From: Polysphondylium violaceum
Taxonomy: Eukaryota > Evosea > Eumycetozoa > Dictyosteliales > Dictyosteliaceae
Assembly (NCBI GenBank): GCA_000277445.1
Contig: AJWJ01000106.1
Location: forward strand, 1 to 54,791
Direction: 5' to 3'
Length of the DNA stretch: 54,791 bases
Of this stretch, positions 33,780 to 45,740 are shown one piece after another. Position numbers and translations under genes: made by a program. The first letter of the stretch is position 1; each line of letters starts with the position of its first letter. Under the pieces are notes generated by a model, which had not been told where the DNA came from, ran no database searches, and worked only from the letters and a program-made list of their open reading frames with translations.

Positions 33780-36140
33780 ATGAGTAAAGCAGCATTTAAT
33801 TTTCTATCAAATATATCATTAACTAGCAGTTCTAGTGGAACTAATAGTGGTGGTAGTAGTGGTAGTGGTAGTAGTAGTTCAAAAAAAGAAGAAAAGAAGC
33901 CACCTTCATCTTCATCATCCTCGTCATCTAAAACAACTACTACAACCACAACCACTACATCATCGTCATCATCAGCAAAATCATCAACATCATCATCATC
34001 ATCATCATCCAAATTAAAAACATCTAGTCAGAATACAACATTCAATCATCAACACAGTCACAGTTGGATATTTAATCTACCCTATCAAAGTTTTAAATCA
34101 CTACGTGAGATTAAACTAAACTCTCGTGTAAAATTAAAGATTAAATTACAACAAGTTAGTCTTAAAAAAGGTGATAGGTTTTATTTCTCTGTATCTTCTC
34201 CAACAACAACAACAACAAGTGAAAGTAAAGGTGATAGAATAGTATGCTCATCCATAGTTATTATAGACCCTACCGAAGTACAAGATGAAAATACTACCGA
34301 GGTTGTCGTTCAATTTGAAAAAGTATTTAACGATCCAATACCTCGTACTGTATTTGCCTCCTATCCTACTTTACATGATCTTGCTATTTCAAAATCAACG
34401 TTTACAAAAATATCAGATTCTCAACTACAACTCTTCTCTGATGTACTCTTAAACTATTCTTCAAAAGTTGCAAAGTAAGTATAGATAGATACATAGATAC
34501 ACCATTGATACATTTACTAATTCATTTATTATTATAGAAAAGAAGCAGTTAGCTTTTTATCGGGTATTAGTTTAGGTGATATTAATAGTAGTAGTAAATC
34601 ATCAAACAAGAATGAGTCTCCCTCAATGTCATCAAATATAACTACATCAAGGAATGATTTAGGTGCATTACTTGATAACAATGTGATAGATAATAATGAA
34701 AAAAGAGATATTTTAACAACGTCATCATCAACGTCTACTGCAAATACACGTAGAGATACAGATAGTGATTTAATTAAAACATCAAACAACGAACTTGTAA
34801 ATAGAACAAAAAGCAAAGATAATATAATCACCACAACAGCAGCGGTAAACTCTACACCCAAAGAAGGGTTTCAACCACCATCTTTTAATAGGCCACCATT
34901 GCCGCCTAGCTTACTCACCGAAATTAATGACCTTTTAAATAAGAATAACCATCAACATCAACCACCGCCACAACAACCAAATAACAATAATATAAATACC
35001 AGTGGTGGCAGTAATCTATTGGTTGCAAGTAATACAAATAGTAATAGTGTGACAACATCTGCTGAATCAAAATCAGATTTTGATGATGCAAAATCACATT
35101 TAACTGTTCTCAAAGAAGAGTTGTATTACGATAGACTAAACAATAGTAACAATAGTGTCACTGCAGGGGGTGATGTTTATAGTAGTCAGCAACTAGTGAA
35201 AAAGCAAAAGAGAAGCACTATTGAGGAATACAATCAACAATACAATCTCGCCTTTCAACAAAAGATCTTCTTGGTCACTCCATCGGGCCATCCATTCTAT
35301 GTGTTTTCCATGATTCGAGGCGAGTCGAGGAAACCTAAAAAAGGTGGCAAAAAGGGTGAAAAGGACCCCGATATGTTGGGCAGCAGAAGCAACTCTAATG
35401 TTTTGCACTCTTCGGGTATGAATATCGATGGTGAGATCCTCCATCACCACAAGGAGCACAAAAAGAATAGATCCGATGAGGTGTCTTATGCCCACTTGAT
35501 CAACAGCACTCATCAACAACTACAGAATCTTGTGGGTGACGAAGTCGACATGAATGGCATCCCCCTGAAATACAATCCGGGATTCTTGGACAACTCTGAC
35601 CTCAAGACTGGCAAACACAGAACCGTCATCTACTTGCCCAGCTACAAAATCTCTATTTTCCCATTCATCAAAAAGGGCGCCATCAAAGAGGAACTCAACG
35701 AACAGTTTCGTCAAAAACACCAATGGATAACGCAGCCCAGTATGACGCTGTCCAAGATTAGAAAGATGAAACGCAAGTTGAAAAAGATTAGTATTCTCTC
35801 TGGCTTTGAAGTATCGACACTTGCACTCAGCTACGTATTGCTTGAAAAACTCATCATTAAAAATATGATCTCCAAACCCAATTTCCGACTCTATGGCGCA
35901 GCATGTCTCCTCTTGGCTGCCAAATTCAACGACACCAAGGCCTTTGATAGAGAGCTCTCTGATTTCTTTGAAGCCGTAGAGAAAAAGTTTTCCATCAGTA
36001 AAAAGGACCTCATTCACGCTGAATTTCTTGTCTTTACCCATGTATCTTTTGGTTTGTTTGTTGATTTTCATGAAGTTCTTCCACACTTGAATAGACTTAA
36101 ATCTGAATCCATTGATGATGATAAAGGCTTTATTATGTAA
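33780..36140 (+). CDS. CABLES-type cyclin-box protein
   Basis: Two exons (33780-34474 and 34538-36140, phase 2) give 765 residues. Residues 1-85 are Ser/Gly/Thr/Lys-rich; about 95-230 is a globular stretch (WIFNLPYQSFKSLREIKL) of unknown fold; a Ser/Asn/Pro-rich linker follows; about 520-560 has FLVTPSGHPFYVFSM. The last about 140 residues match the cyclin box of CABLES1/2 (Cdk5 and Abl enzyme substrates): TLSKIRKMKRKLKKIS, STLALSYVLLEKLI, LYGAACLLLAAKF, FFEAVEKKFSISKKDLI and DFHEVLPHLNRL. CABLES proteins link CDKs to tyrosine kinases and influence CDK inhibitory phosphorylation in animals; a CDK-linked role here is inferred. The 35.2-35.8 kb part is richer in G+C than the surroundings. Confidence 0.8.
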
Positions 36141-36505
36141 AATTAATTCATTATCTATAATCAATCAATCAATCAATCAATTATCATCATATACTCATCA
36201 CAACATCATTTATTATTACAATATTATTATTATTTATAACCTCCTCTCCCTTTATATCTTTTTCCTCTTTTTTATTATTACTTTGGAATAAATATATTAA
36301 ACATTTTAAATTACCATTTTACGTAAAATAAATAAAGGAATCCTTAATCATTATTATCTCTCAATTATGACTTTTACTACTACTGTTATTATTATTATTA
36401 TTATTTCTAAACACATGTATACATGTTTATTAGTTTCTTTTTTTTTATTACATTTTACTCTAAATTATATCTGTGCTATTCATTGTATTATTATTATTAT
36501 ATATT
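36141..36505. other. Convergent 3' region, no gene seen
   Basis: 365 bases between the stops of the CABLES-type gene (plus) and NDUFA13 (minus). It contains a CAAT tandem near 36163-36180 and ATT runs, and probably holds both 3' UTRs. Confidence 0.5.
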
Positions 36506-37186
36506 TTAATGTTTTTCTTCAAATAATCTTTTTGGTAAAGCAGCATAGGTTCTCTTGTGTGGAGTTTGTGGTGGCATATATCTAGTATGATAAACGTTTT
36601 TATGTGGTGATGCTAAAAAGCTAGATAATAGGAATAGTAATAAAGTTAGGTATGACATGTATGCATGGATGTATGCAGGTAGGTATTGATGAACAAAGAG
36701 GTACTAAACAAAAGCAATAACAATAACAACAATATACACTCTTTTATATCGATGGTGATGAATGAAATAGTTTTAGATTATTTACTTGATATCATTTTCA
36801 GCTTGAATAATTGGTAAAATATAAGTTAATCTTCTGTTTTCTTCTTCTTCATCAGCACTAATATAGGATGATAAGCGATTAGAGTTAGTATATGCGGTGA
36901 TCATTGTCATTTATAAGTAGATGTTGATGAATAGATATGATATCGCTATTCACTTTAACGCACACATCTGTATATCTAATCTATATCTCTATACACAGAG
37001 TACATACATTCTAGCAATTTTATCTTTTAAGAAAATGTAATGACCAACACCCATCAAAGCAAAGGTAACACCAAACATCCAATAACCAGATACTGGTGGT
37101 GGTGATCTTCTACCAAAGTGAATTTTTGGGTAACCACCGACTGGTGGGAGATCTTGTACCCATCTTTGTCTGTAATTGATTGTCAT
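36506..37186 (-). CDS. ndufa13: NADH dehydrogenase (complex I) subunit NDUFA13/GRIM-19
   Basis: Three exons (37186-37008, 36857-36786, 36620-36506) give 121 residues. GRIM-19 is a single-span accessory subunit of mitochondrial complex I. The N-terminus has QDLPPVGGYPKI, matching the family QDMPPPGGY; a membrane span follows (MFGVTFALMGVGHYIFL); then EENRRLTYILPIIQAEND as in the family's ALLPLLQAE; and NVYHTRYMPP near the C-terminus (family VYHT.R..PP). For the last exon the AG at 36621-36622 keeps the frame, while the nearer AG fifteen bases away does not. It is slightly shorter than the animal protein (144). Confidence 0.88.
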
Positions 37187-37492
37187 TTTTAAGATATATA
37201 CAAAAAGTGTTATGTGTGTGAAAAAATCGAATCAAATGAATGTGAAAAAACAAAAAAAAAAAAAAAAAAAAAAAAAAATTCTCTGCGAAAAAAATGCTTG
37301 TATGAGATAAATATTTAATTATAAGTTCATATGTCCCTATAGATTGAATAATCCTCAGAGATAATATTCAATGGATATGATCTATTTTTTCAGATGCTCA
37401 GACACCATTTACCCAGACATTCATTAAATCCTTCTAATTTAGTATATTCCTCCCAAGTAGGATTAATTTATTATTTGCATATTAATAATAGA

Positions 37493-37514
37493 ATCACTCT
37501 AATATTAGAGTGAT
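37493..37514. repeat. Perfect 22-base palindrome
   Basis: ATCACTCTAAT followed by its exact reverse complement ATTAGAGTGAT. It could be a binding site for a dimeric protein or a cruciform or hairpin; nothing in the sequence decides which. Confidence 0.6.
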
Positions 37515-37582
37515 ACCATAGAATGCAACCTATTTTTTAACTCAAAAAAGAAAATGACCATCCATGACAACACATTCAAAAA

Positions 37583-37645
37583 AATATGTCTGTGTCGTTG
37601 AGGATACTATAAATAACTTGACAACTTTAAACACACAGACATATT
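37583..37645. repeat. 13-bp inverted repeat with a 37-base loop
   Basis: AATATGTCTGTGT (37583-37595) and ACACAGACATATT (37633-37645) are exact reverse complements, with 37 bases between. This could be a small stem-loop RNA or a remnant of a short inverted-repeat element. Confidence 0.55.
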
Positions 37646-38564
37646 ATGTGGTTCAAAAATATGGTGTTGGGGTGTGATAAATAACACTAGGTAGTTCTAT
37701 TTGATAGAGCATAAACTTGGAATTCTAAAAATAATTTGAATCATTTGAATGTCACCAAACTATCCATTTTTGGGGTCAGCCGTTTATGTTTGCATTTTTT
37801 AAAAATACAAAAAAAAATAAAAAATAAAAAAAATAATAATTCCCCCACACTTTTATTTTTTCTCTCAAAACGTTTGTGATTGATACGAATCATTAGTGTG
37901 TTCTAATATCTCAACCATCCAAAATTTATTTTCTTTTAATTCCAATATATCTCACTTTATCACCCACTAATAATAATTTATACTGTCATTTTTAAAGTTG
38001 GTACCAACATACAACAACAACACCACACATTCACACATAAACCATATTGTTTACATAAGTCAGGTGTGTTGTGTGCTTTGCGACTCTGTCTGTTTAGTTT
38101 TTCATTTATAATCATTTATATTATGAATTGTAGTAATTAATAATATCTATTATTTTCATTCATTATTCATATACACCAACTATCTATCTCTACTATAAAT
38201 ATATATTATCTATAAATTTATTTCATCCACATTATTGTGAGGGCGTGTGCAGTCACATATTATTATTATTATTTATTTGCTTTTCAGATTATATTAGCGT
38301 CTAGGACTAGTACAACGAATTTGGTTTTATTTTAATTTTTATTTCAGAGGAACACATTCTCTTTTATTATAAAAGATCTTGCGATATACCCTTTTTTTTT
38401 TATATATTTTAAAAGTGTGTGTGGGTATAAATATCTAAAGTGTTTAGTTATATACATACATATACATATATACATATACATATATAGTTTATTGTTTCTC
38501 TAGAATATATTCTATCTTTTATACTTGTTTCTTGTAATATTATACCGATAATGATTTTATAACA

Positions 38565-39856
38565 ATGACCAATACATCGACATACAATTTAACCATTCAC
38601 CACAACCATTACAACGGAGGTGACCAATTGAAACATCATTTGAGTAGTTCAAATTCATCAACGCAATCTCTAAGCAGTGGAAATAATATAAATAATAGTA
38701 TAAATATCAATTCAACAACAACAACAACAACACCGTCATCAATTTATCATCAAGCATCTAATAACCAAAATATATTACCAATTTCAACTTCATCAAATAA
38801 TTCAACCGGCCTACATAATGAATCATCCATATCGAGTGGTAAAACTACAATCGTTGCTCGGTTTGGATGTCAATCTCTAGTTTTGTTTCTTATACTTGTA
38901 CCTTATATTTATATTTTAAATTTTGCAATCTTTCCATGGATGATGAGCACCGATGGTTTAAAACATGAGTCCATTGTAGATCATAGCTTTAAAGGTGTCA
39001 TTCATAGTATTCTTTCAACAGGCGTAATTATTTTAGTATTGTCAAGTTATTTTTTAGCATCGACCACCGATCCAGGTACATTTAAAGATACCCTATCCCC
39101 CTCTTATTATTTAATTCATCCAATTTCTGAAGAAACTGATAAAAGGTAAATACATACATTCATTCATTTGTAGTAGAATTGAAATACTAATGACAAAATA
39201 CTATATAGATTTTGTAATAAATGCAAAGAACAAAAACCAGAGAGATCACATCATTGTAGGACAAAATGTTGTAATAGATGTGTACTTAGAATGGATCATC
39301 ATTGTCAATGGATCAATAATTGTGTTGGATTCTTTAATCACAAATACTTTGTTTTGTTTTTATTTTATGCATCCATATCAATTATTTATTTCTTTGTATT
39401 GTTGATAGACAGATTTACAGAGGTTATTAGTTTACATGCAATGGAACAGACTATACCGGAATTTGATTTATTTAATCTCTTTTTATTGGGTGTGTTGGTG
39501 ATATTACTTATTATTGCTGGTATATCTATTATGGCATTACTATCGACTCAGTTATGGTTACTATCCAATAATTTGACTACAATAGAGTTTGAAGATAGAA
39601 AAAGAAAATCCCTTCATCCAAACTCATCCAATCTCTACCGAAAATATGACAAAGGCTCCATTATTTCCAATTTTTCCGTTGTTTTTGGTACATTTTCCAT
39701 ATTTTGGTTTTTACCAACTTTGCCACAAAATTTGAAATCATATGACACTATAAAGGTAATTGTTTATTTATTATACATATATTACTTATTGGTTTATTTA
39801 TAATACTAATACCATTAAATGCACTATTATAGAAAGGTGATATATTTGTAGTCTAA
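38565..39856 (+). CDS. DHHC-type protein S-palmitoyltransferase
   Basis: Three exons (38565-39145, 39209-39755, 39833-39856) give 383 residues; the last exon encodes only KGDIFVV and the stop. These multi-span membrane enzymes attach palmitate to protein cysteines. The Cys-rich domain starts at the second exon: [17 protein letters not shown], then [19 protein letters not shown] with the catalytic Cys of DHHC near residue 224. Two membrane spans precede it ([13 protein letters not shown] and [12 protein letters not shown], then the TTxPGT-type motif TTDPGTF) and two follow. The N-terminal about 100 residues are Ser/Asn/His-rich. Family assignment is firm; the substrate is unknown. Confidence 0.93.
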
Positions 39857-39991
39857 ACTTTATAAACTATATTTGTTTTTTTTTTTTCTTTTTCTTTTTT
39901 TTTTTATCAAGAAATTCCAGATAAAGAATGGTGACTAAATAAATCGATTAAATTTAGTATACATAGTTAATTAATTTATTTTAATAGTATT

Positions 39992-40923
39992 TTATTCGTC
40001 TTCATCAGATATATCTGTTTTGAGATTTTTTAAAGTCAAGAATTCATTATAATGAGATTTTCTAAGTTTATCAAATTTCTTTTTACTTTCTTTTTTATCT
40101 TCATCCATTTCTTCTTCTTCTTCAACTTCATCATCGTCATCACTTTCATTTGCCCTCAAGTTTACTTTAATGTGTTTCTTTTTATTTTGATTATTATTCT
40201 TATTGGTTGAAGTTGTAGTTGTGGTGGTTAAAGTTGTTTTCTTACTATTACTATCACTATCACTACCTTGAGAATCATCTTCATCAGAGTCCCATTCACT
40301 CTTTGTTCTATTTAATGCTTTTTCTAATTCCAAAAACTTGTTTTCTAAATATTTTTTAGAGTCGTCTAATCATCGATAGAGTACAGTTAGTAAATGATAA
40401 ACAAGACTTTAGGATAACAATACATACCATTCTCTTCTTCAGATTCATAGTAGTGGTAAGGTGTCTTTGGTTCATCTATTTTCATTGTTGCAGATTTTTG
40501 TGATTCATTTATATTGAGGTTTTCTTCATCCCATACAATCCTTCTCTTTGTAGGAGGTATGGCATTTCTATTCTTTAATATACCTTTGCTTGGTGAATTG
40601 GCTTGAATGGTAGAGTATGGTATAATTTTAAAAGGAGAGGTTTTGTTACTCGAACCACCACTGTTTGAAGAGCTGTTGTTTTTACCAACTTTTTTACTAT
40701 TGCTCTTATTGCTTGATAGTGTTTTATTTGTTCTTTTATTTGATTTTGTATAAACTTCCTCTTCCTCTTCATCGCTATCCATATCATCATCACCATCGAC
40801 ATCATAGAGGTCATAATCTATTTCATCATCACCATCTTCATCATCGCCATTTCCATTAGCATTGTTGTTTTCTACTATATCTTCAAATTCTTGATCTTTA
40901 TTATCCTGTTGTGTTTTATTCAT
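39992..40923 (-). CDS. Protein phosphatase inhibitor 2 (PPP1R2/IPP-2) homologue
   Basis: Two exons (40923-40428 and 40365-39992, phase 1) give 289 residues. Inhibitor-2 is an intrinsically disordered regulator and chaperone of PP1. All three conserved PP1-contact motifs are visible: SPSKGILKN near 112 (family KGILKN), RRIVWDEENL with MKIDEPKTPYHYY near 150 (family WDE..MKIDEP.TPYH, including the Thr that GSK3 phosphorylates in animals), and KLRKSHYNEFLTLK near 265 (family HYNE). The insertions between them are acidic and poly-Thr. It ends 136 bases from the convergent DHHC gene. Confidence 0.9.
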
Positions 40924-40930
40924 TTCTTTA

Positions 40931-40954
40931 TCTATCTATCTATCTATCTATCTA
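40931..40954. repeat. (TCTA)6 microsatellite
   Basis: About six TCTA units directly upstream of the inhibitor-2 start codon, so within its leader or promoter. Confidence 0.85.
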
Positions 40955-41220
40955 TATCTTATCTGATCTATTACAAAGCATGTAAATTTATATCGAATAA
41001 ATGAATAAATAAATATTAATTTGGTAAGTAAAAAAAAAGTAAAAAAAATCAAACATGATGATGGATACATTTGAATTTTTTTGAATTTTTCATTTTTTTT
41101 AGATTTTGCGCAAATTAATTAAAACACTTGACATTTTGTGCCTTCGGACACGACAAAGATGAGTTAGATACCAAACGAGTGATTGGAGATACAACAAAGA
41201 TAAGATTAGTTTAAACGATT

Positions 41221-41240
41221 GTGTGTGTGTGTGTGTGTGT
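41221..41240. repeat. (GT)10 microsatellite
   Basis: Ten uninterrupted GT units, 85 bases beyond the stop of the BAR-like gene and probably in its 3' UTR. Confidence 0.85.
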
Positions 41241-41324
41241 TATGGATTAAATAATTAAAAACTATTTTTTATTTTTGTTATAATTTATAAAAAAAGCTAT
41301 TAAATGTATGCCGAGTGAGCGAGC

Positions 41325-42768
41325 TTATTCAATAATAGTTTTTTCAACAGTTTTTTCAACAACTTGACCTTCTTTAAATTCTGTAGTTTCAACAACTTTT
41401 TCAACTGATTTGGATTCAGTTGATTTGGATTCAACTGATTGGGATTCAACTGGTCTTTCAACTACGTTGGGATCATAGACATATTCACGAATAATCTTTG
41501 GTGCGACAATGGTTGATTTTGGTTCAGTATCTTTTAATTCCATTTCTTCAGGTTCAACAATTTGAGCTGGAATAGTTTGATAGGTAACAGTGGTGGCGTC
41601 AGAGTCTTCAACTTGTTTCATATCTTGTTTGAACATTGGTTTATCTTGGACAATTGGTTTTTGTTCAATGACTGTTGTTGATTCAGTAGTGGTCTTTTGG
41701 ACTGATGAGGATCCTTCCATCTTTGGAGTGGCTGGCTTTTGTTCAATGACTGTGGTTGATTCTGTTGTTTTTTGAATGGATGAAGTTGATGGATTTAAGA
41801 TCATTGGACTAATGGTACCAGAGTTTTTGTTGAGATTCATATTGTTGTTGTTAATATCAGAATCACTATCTGGTGAGAGATTAAGAGTATTCATATTCTT
41901 ATTGAGAAGACTAGTACTATTCATTTGTTGTTTGGCTTGTTGGAATGAAGTTTGTTTAAGCTAAGGTAAATGATTAATATATATAAAAAATTTTAAATTA
42001 TATTATCAACTAAAAAAGAATACCTACATGAATATTATTGTCAGCCATTCTTGAAATTAATCTTTCATTTAATGGAAGAGAATTGATTTCCTTTTGAGCT
42101 GGATGAATAAGAGAATAACCATCATTAAAGAATTTTTGTAAATCCAATAACAATTGTCTTGAATGGATTAAATTGTCTTCACTCTTGAATTCGAGATCTC
42201 TAATGAGTTCTTGGTAACGACGGAAGAGGCTATCATATTCAGATTGATATTTTTCATAGGTAATTTCTCTCTTTCTCAATTTGTTTGGATTGGCATTTGG
42301 CTTGGCTTTGTATTTCATGAGACGATGGTTATGATGATCAGCTCTAAGACGGGAGCCATCCAATTCATGTTGAATTTTGTTGAGTTGGTCAATATCATAG
42401 TTTGAAATTCTTGAAGCATTGTCATAAATACCGAGCTTGGCAGTCTTGATCAATGGGAAATAAAGTAATTGCATGGCTCTTTGAACTTCGGCAATACGAC
42501 GATTATTAGAGTTATCGGTGTAGAGACCATCTCCAAAGTTGGTAATGGCACTGGCTAAAATATCCCATTTGGTTTGAGTATCTTGAAGAGCAGCGATCCA
42601 TTTATCTGATTGAAGAGAAAGAGTGTGGTAGTCTCTCTTGATTATGTTACTTTCATTTCTTAAAGAATGGGTTTCTGGCTTAATAACAGATTGCTCTTCT
42701 TTGTGAACACCAAGACCTTCTTTGGTTTGTCTTGAAGTCTTTTGGAATTTATTTCTAATGGCTTGCAT
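41325..42768 (-). CDS. BAR-domain-like coiled-coil protein with repeat-rich C-terminus
   Basis: Two exons in phase 0 (42768-42028 and 41960-41325) give 458 residues. Residues 1-245 are almost entirely helical and charged, with heptad spacing and the order typical of BAR proteins that sense or bend membranes (MQAIRNKFQK start, a W..L...T.W..L stretch, RAMQLLYFPLIKTAKLGI, YEKYQSEYDSLFRRYQELI). The BAR assignment is from this pattern, not from a diagnostic motif. The C-terminal half is low complexity, with near-repeated QKTTESTTVIEQKP blocks and VESKSTESKSVEK-type repeats, probably disordered and phosphorylated. The chosen donor (GTAGGT after IH) is the only one that keeps phase. Confidence 0.7.
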
Positions 42769-44395
42769 TTTGTAATAATATTTATAGATAAAAAAAGATA
42801 TAGTTATTATTTCAATTTATGACTATTGGATGGTTGTAAAATGAAATGATGATTTCTAGTTTGTTTATCTAGGCTATTTAAAGATGATTGTCAACCTATG
42901 AAATATACTCTTTTGATATTTTCAAAAATAGATTTAATAGCAAATCTCATCTAAAAATCTCTAATTCCAAAAAATGGAAAATCAATATAAAATAGAAACA
43001 GATTTGACATTTTACCAAAAAGAGACATTAAAGTTTTGTACAATAGTTTGTGTAAAAGGTTCAACAAATCTATAGAATAGATATACATATTTTTAAATTG
43101 TATATAAAATAAATATTATTTTAGATTTACATAATTATTAGTTGATTACAATTTCCTTTTTAGTTAAAGAGTAAAGATAAGTTCATAAAAACATTTTAGT
43201 TGTTTTTTTTTTTATTTTTTTTTTTTTCGAAATGACATTAAATTTTCCCTTTCATACCACATAATTTTGATTTTTTAATATTATTTTTTTTTTTTTTTTA
43301 ATTTAATTTGAATTATATGGAAAAATGAGTTTTGAAACAAGAAATAGACAAGATATTTGTTGTTGTTTAATTATATTTACCAAAAATATCACCACAAATT
43401 AATTTACGACAAGTCACAAAGTCTTAATTTCATTCAAATTAAATACACGGCGGCATTCTTGTTTTTTTTTGTGTGTGTATATGTGAAGTTGAGTTTTTGT
43501 GTATAGGTTTTATTGTTGATTATAATTTACCGCCTTTAATTGGATTGATTTTATAGTATATTATCTTGATAATATTAAATTCTATTCCCCCACCCCCAAC
43601 CACCATACAATAGAAATCAAATCTCTGTTTACTCACTCAATCCCATCGCGCACAATAGTGTTTATTGTTTGTATTCTTTTTCAATACCTTTTTAGGTTAA
43701 TAAATTGTGTATGATCATCGATTGACTAGTCCGCATTACACTTCTGACTATTTTTGCTAAAGACAAGTAAAAATAAACACACACTCACACCCACACTAAA
43801 CACTCACCAAATAATTCCATCATCACCAAAACAACGATATTCACCCCTTTTTACACACAATCCCCACATCCACACTCACACTGTGTGCTATATATATAGA
43901 GACAAACTATTTAACTATCCCGTTTTTATCCTTTTATTTTTCCCTCAAAACTTATTAAAAAAACAAGTAATCTCAGTTGTTAAATTTTTTATTCAACAAC
44001 TACCCCCCACGACTTCACCTACCCTACCCCATTAACTGTCAGCTTTCTGTTATTTTTTTATATCACAAGATTTTTATATTACTACTACTATTTAATCACC
44101 ACCATTGATATCATCTTTTTTTTCAATTAAATTAGATATAGTTATTATAATAATCATTGTTTTTTATGATAATTGATAATTTTATCAACAAATTATCCTC
44201 ATAATCTTGTTTTCATACTTTTTCTTTTTTTCCCTATTTTAATTTCCCGCATTCTTGTCCTAATTATTCCCCTCATCACACTATTTTCCTTTTATATTTT
44301 TTTCAATCAAGATATTATAATATCTTTTGTTTAGATTTAAAATTTCCCTTTATTTATTTTATTTATTTTAATTAAAAATAATATATTGTTTGAAA
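42769..44395. other. Divergent intergenic region, no gene seen
   Basis: 1.6 kb between the BAR-like gene start (minus) and the CBS protein start (plus). It has T runs at about 43204-43228 and 43286-43299, a C-rich patch near 43588-43605 and a CA-rich stretch at 43770-43890; the last about 500 bases are pyrimidine-rich and probably leader or promoter of the CBS gene. No RNA gene was recognised. Confidence 0.55.
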
Positions 44396-45740
44396 ATGTT
44401 AAACATAAGAGTGAATCCTGGTGCCTTTATTGAAAATAGATTAATTAAATTTAAAAACTCTATTGTTTCAACTTTATCTGGTGAACAGAGTAACAATCAG
44501 TATTGTTTTTCAAATTTACACAAAGAAGAAGAAAAGTATTATCAACCCATAAATGTCAGTATGACTGATGAAGAAACAACATCTCCCTGCAATTCATCCA
44601 CCACAACCAATTTGGAAAATGTACAAAGCCTACTTGAACTTTCAATTGAAGATATTCCAAAGCTATCGTCAAAAAATTTAATTACCCTTAAAAGATCAGA
44701 TTCAATAGATACCGCATTTAAAACTTTATCTACAAATGATATATCTTGTTGTCCTGTAATGGATCCAAAGTTTGGCTTCATTGGAATTATTGATACATTT
44801 GATATTGGTATGTAAAGTAATTTTAATTAATTAATTTTCCAATTTATTAATTATTAATTAAATATATATAGTTGCATGTGTATTATCATTATTTAACAAG
44901 AATGAATCTGAAAAAGGAAAACAAATGAAAAATGTTGGTATAAATTATTTTAGTCTAAGTATTGACCCAATATCGGTGGTAATGAGAGGATCAAATATAA
45001 ATGAACAAAGCAAAATAATGGAATCAAATTCAGTATTTTCATTGTTGGATGCCTTTGATAGATATCAATTAAATAGAGTTATGATTTATCAAGACACAAG
45101 AGGTACCTGTGATATGTATAAGCCACCTGTCCTCTCAAGGATCATTAGTCAAAAAGATTTATTTAAATGGATTTGGAATAATCCATCGGCTAAATCCCAA
45201 TTAATCGAATGCTGTAAATCTCAAACGATAGAGTCTATATATTCAAAAAATCCAACTTTTGTTACAGATTCAACTCAAACTATTGAAGTATTAAAAATGT
45301 TACACATTAGTAAAATAAGCTCCATAGCAGTTGTAAATGATAAAGGTAGAATTAAAAATGAAATTAGTACAAATAGTTGGAAAGTAAGTAACCTTTTTTT
45401 TAAATCAATTTGATTATATATTAATATTTTAAAATTAAAAAAGCGTATGAAGGGTATGAATGAAAAGAATATTGATTTACTTTTTCAAGATTGTAGTTCC
45501 TTTTTACAAAAGACTAAAAAACAACATAAAGAGATATATACTTGTTCACCAACCACAAATATTGATATTGTCTGGGACTTGATTGCTAGAAAGGGTATTA
45601 GAAGAGTATGGGTATTAAACGAAAAGAAACTTTTAATTGGTGTCGTTACCATATCCGATTTATTTTCACATTTAAAGGTTTTATTAAAAACCTATTTAGA
45701 TTCAATCCCTAGTAGCTTTGTAACAAATTCACAACAGTAA
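44396..45740 (+). CDS. Protein with four CBS motifs (SNF4/AMPK-gamma-like layout)
   Basis: Three exons (44396-44807, 44872-45383, 45444-45740) give 406 residues. After about 90 hydrophilic residues come four CBS motifs: LKRSDSIDTAFKTLSTNDISCCPV with FGFIGIIDTFDIV; SVFSLLDAFDRYQLNRVMI with SRIISQKDLFKW; PTFVTDSTQTIEVLKMLHISKISSIAV; and TTNIDIVWDLIARKGIRRVWV with LLIGVVTISDLFSHL. Four tandem CBS motifs form two Bateman modules, which commonly bind adenine nucleotides, as in AMPK gamma. Whether this protein is a true AMPK subunit or another CBS-pair protein cannot be told. The start is the first ATG in frame. Confidence 0.82.

Larger units (their letters stand above)
37187..38564. other. Divergent intergenic region with palindromes
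   Basis: 1.4 kb between the NDUFA13 start (minus) and the DHHC gene start (plus). It contains an A run at about 37252-37278, a perfect 22-base palindrome, a 13-bp inverted repeat (both listed separately), and a T/A-rich leader with (ATACAT)-like repeats near 38452-38490. No coding frame is credible. Confidence 0.55.
40924..41324. other. Intergenic, with microsatellites
   Basis: 401 bases upstream of the inhibitor-2 gene and downstream of the BAR-like gene. It contains a (TCTA)n tract and a (GT)n tract, listed separately, plus A and T runs. No gene seen. Confidence 0.55.

Noticed and set aside
37675-37770. tRNA-like stretch with a D-arm-like GTTC...GAGC and a possible anticodon arm
   Set aside because: No matching acceptor stem (CACTAGG has no CCTAGTG partner) and no convincing TTCRANNC T-loop at the right spacing.
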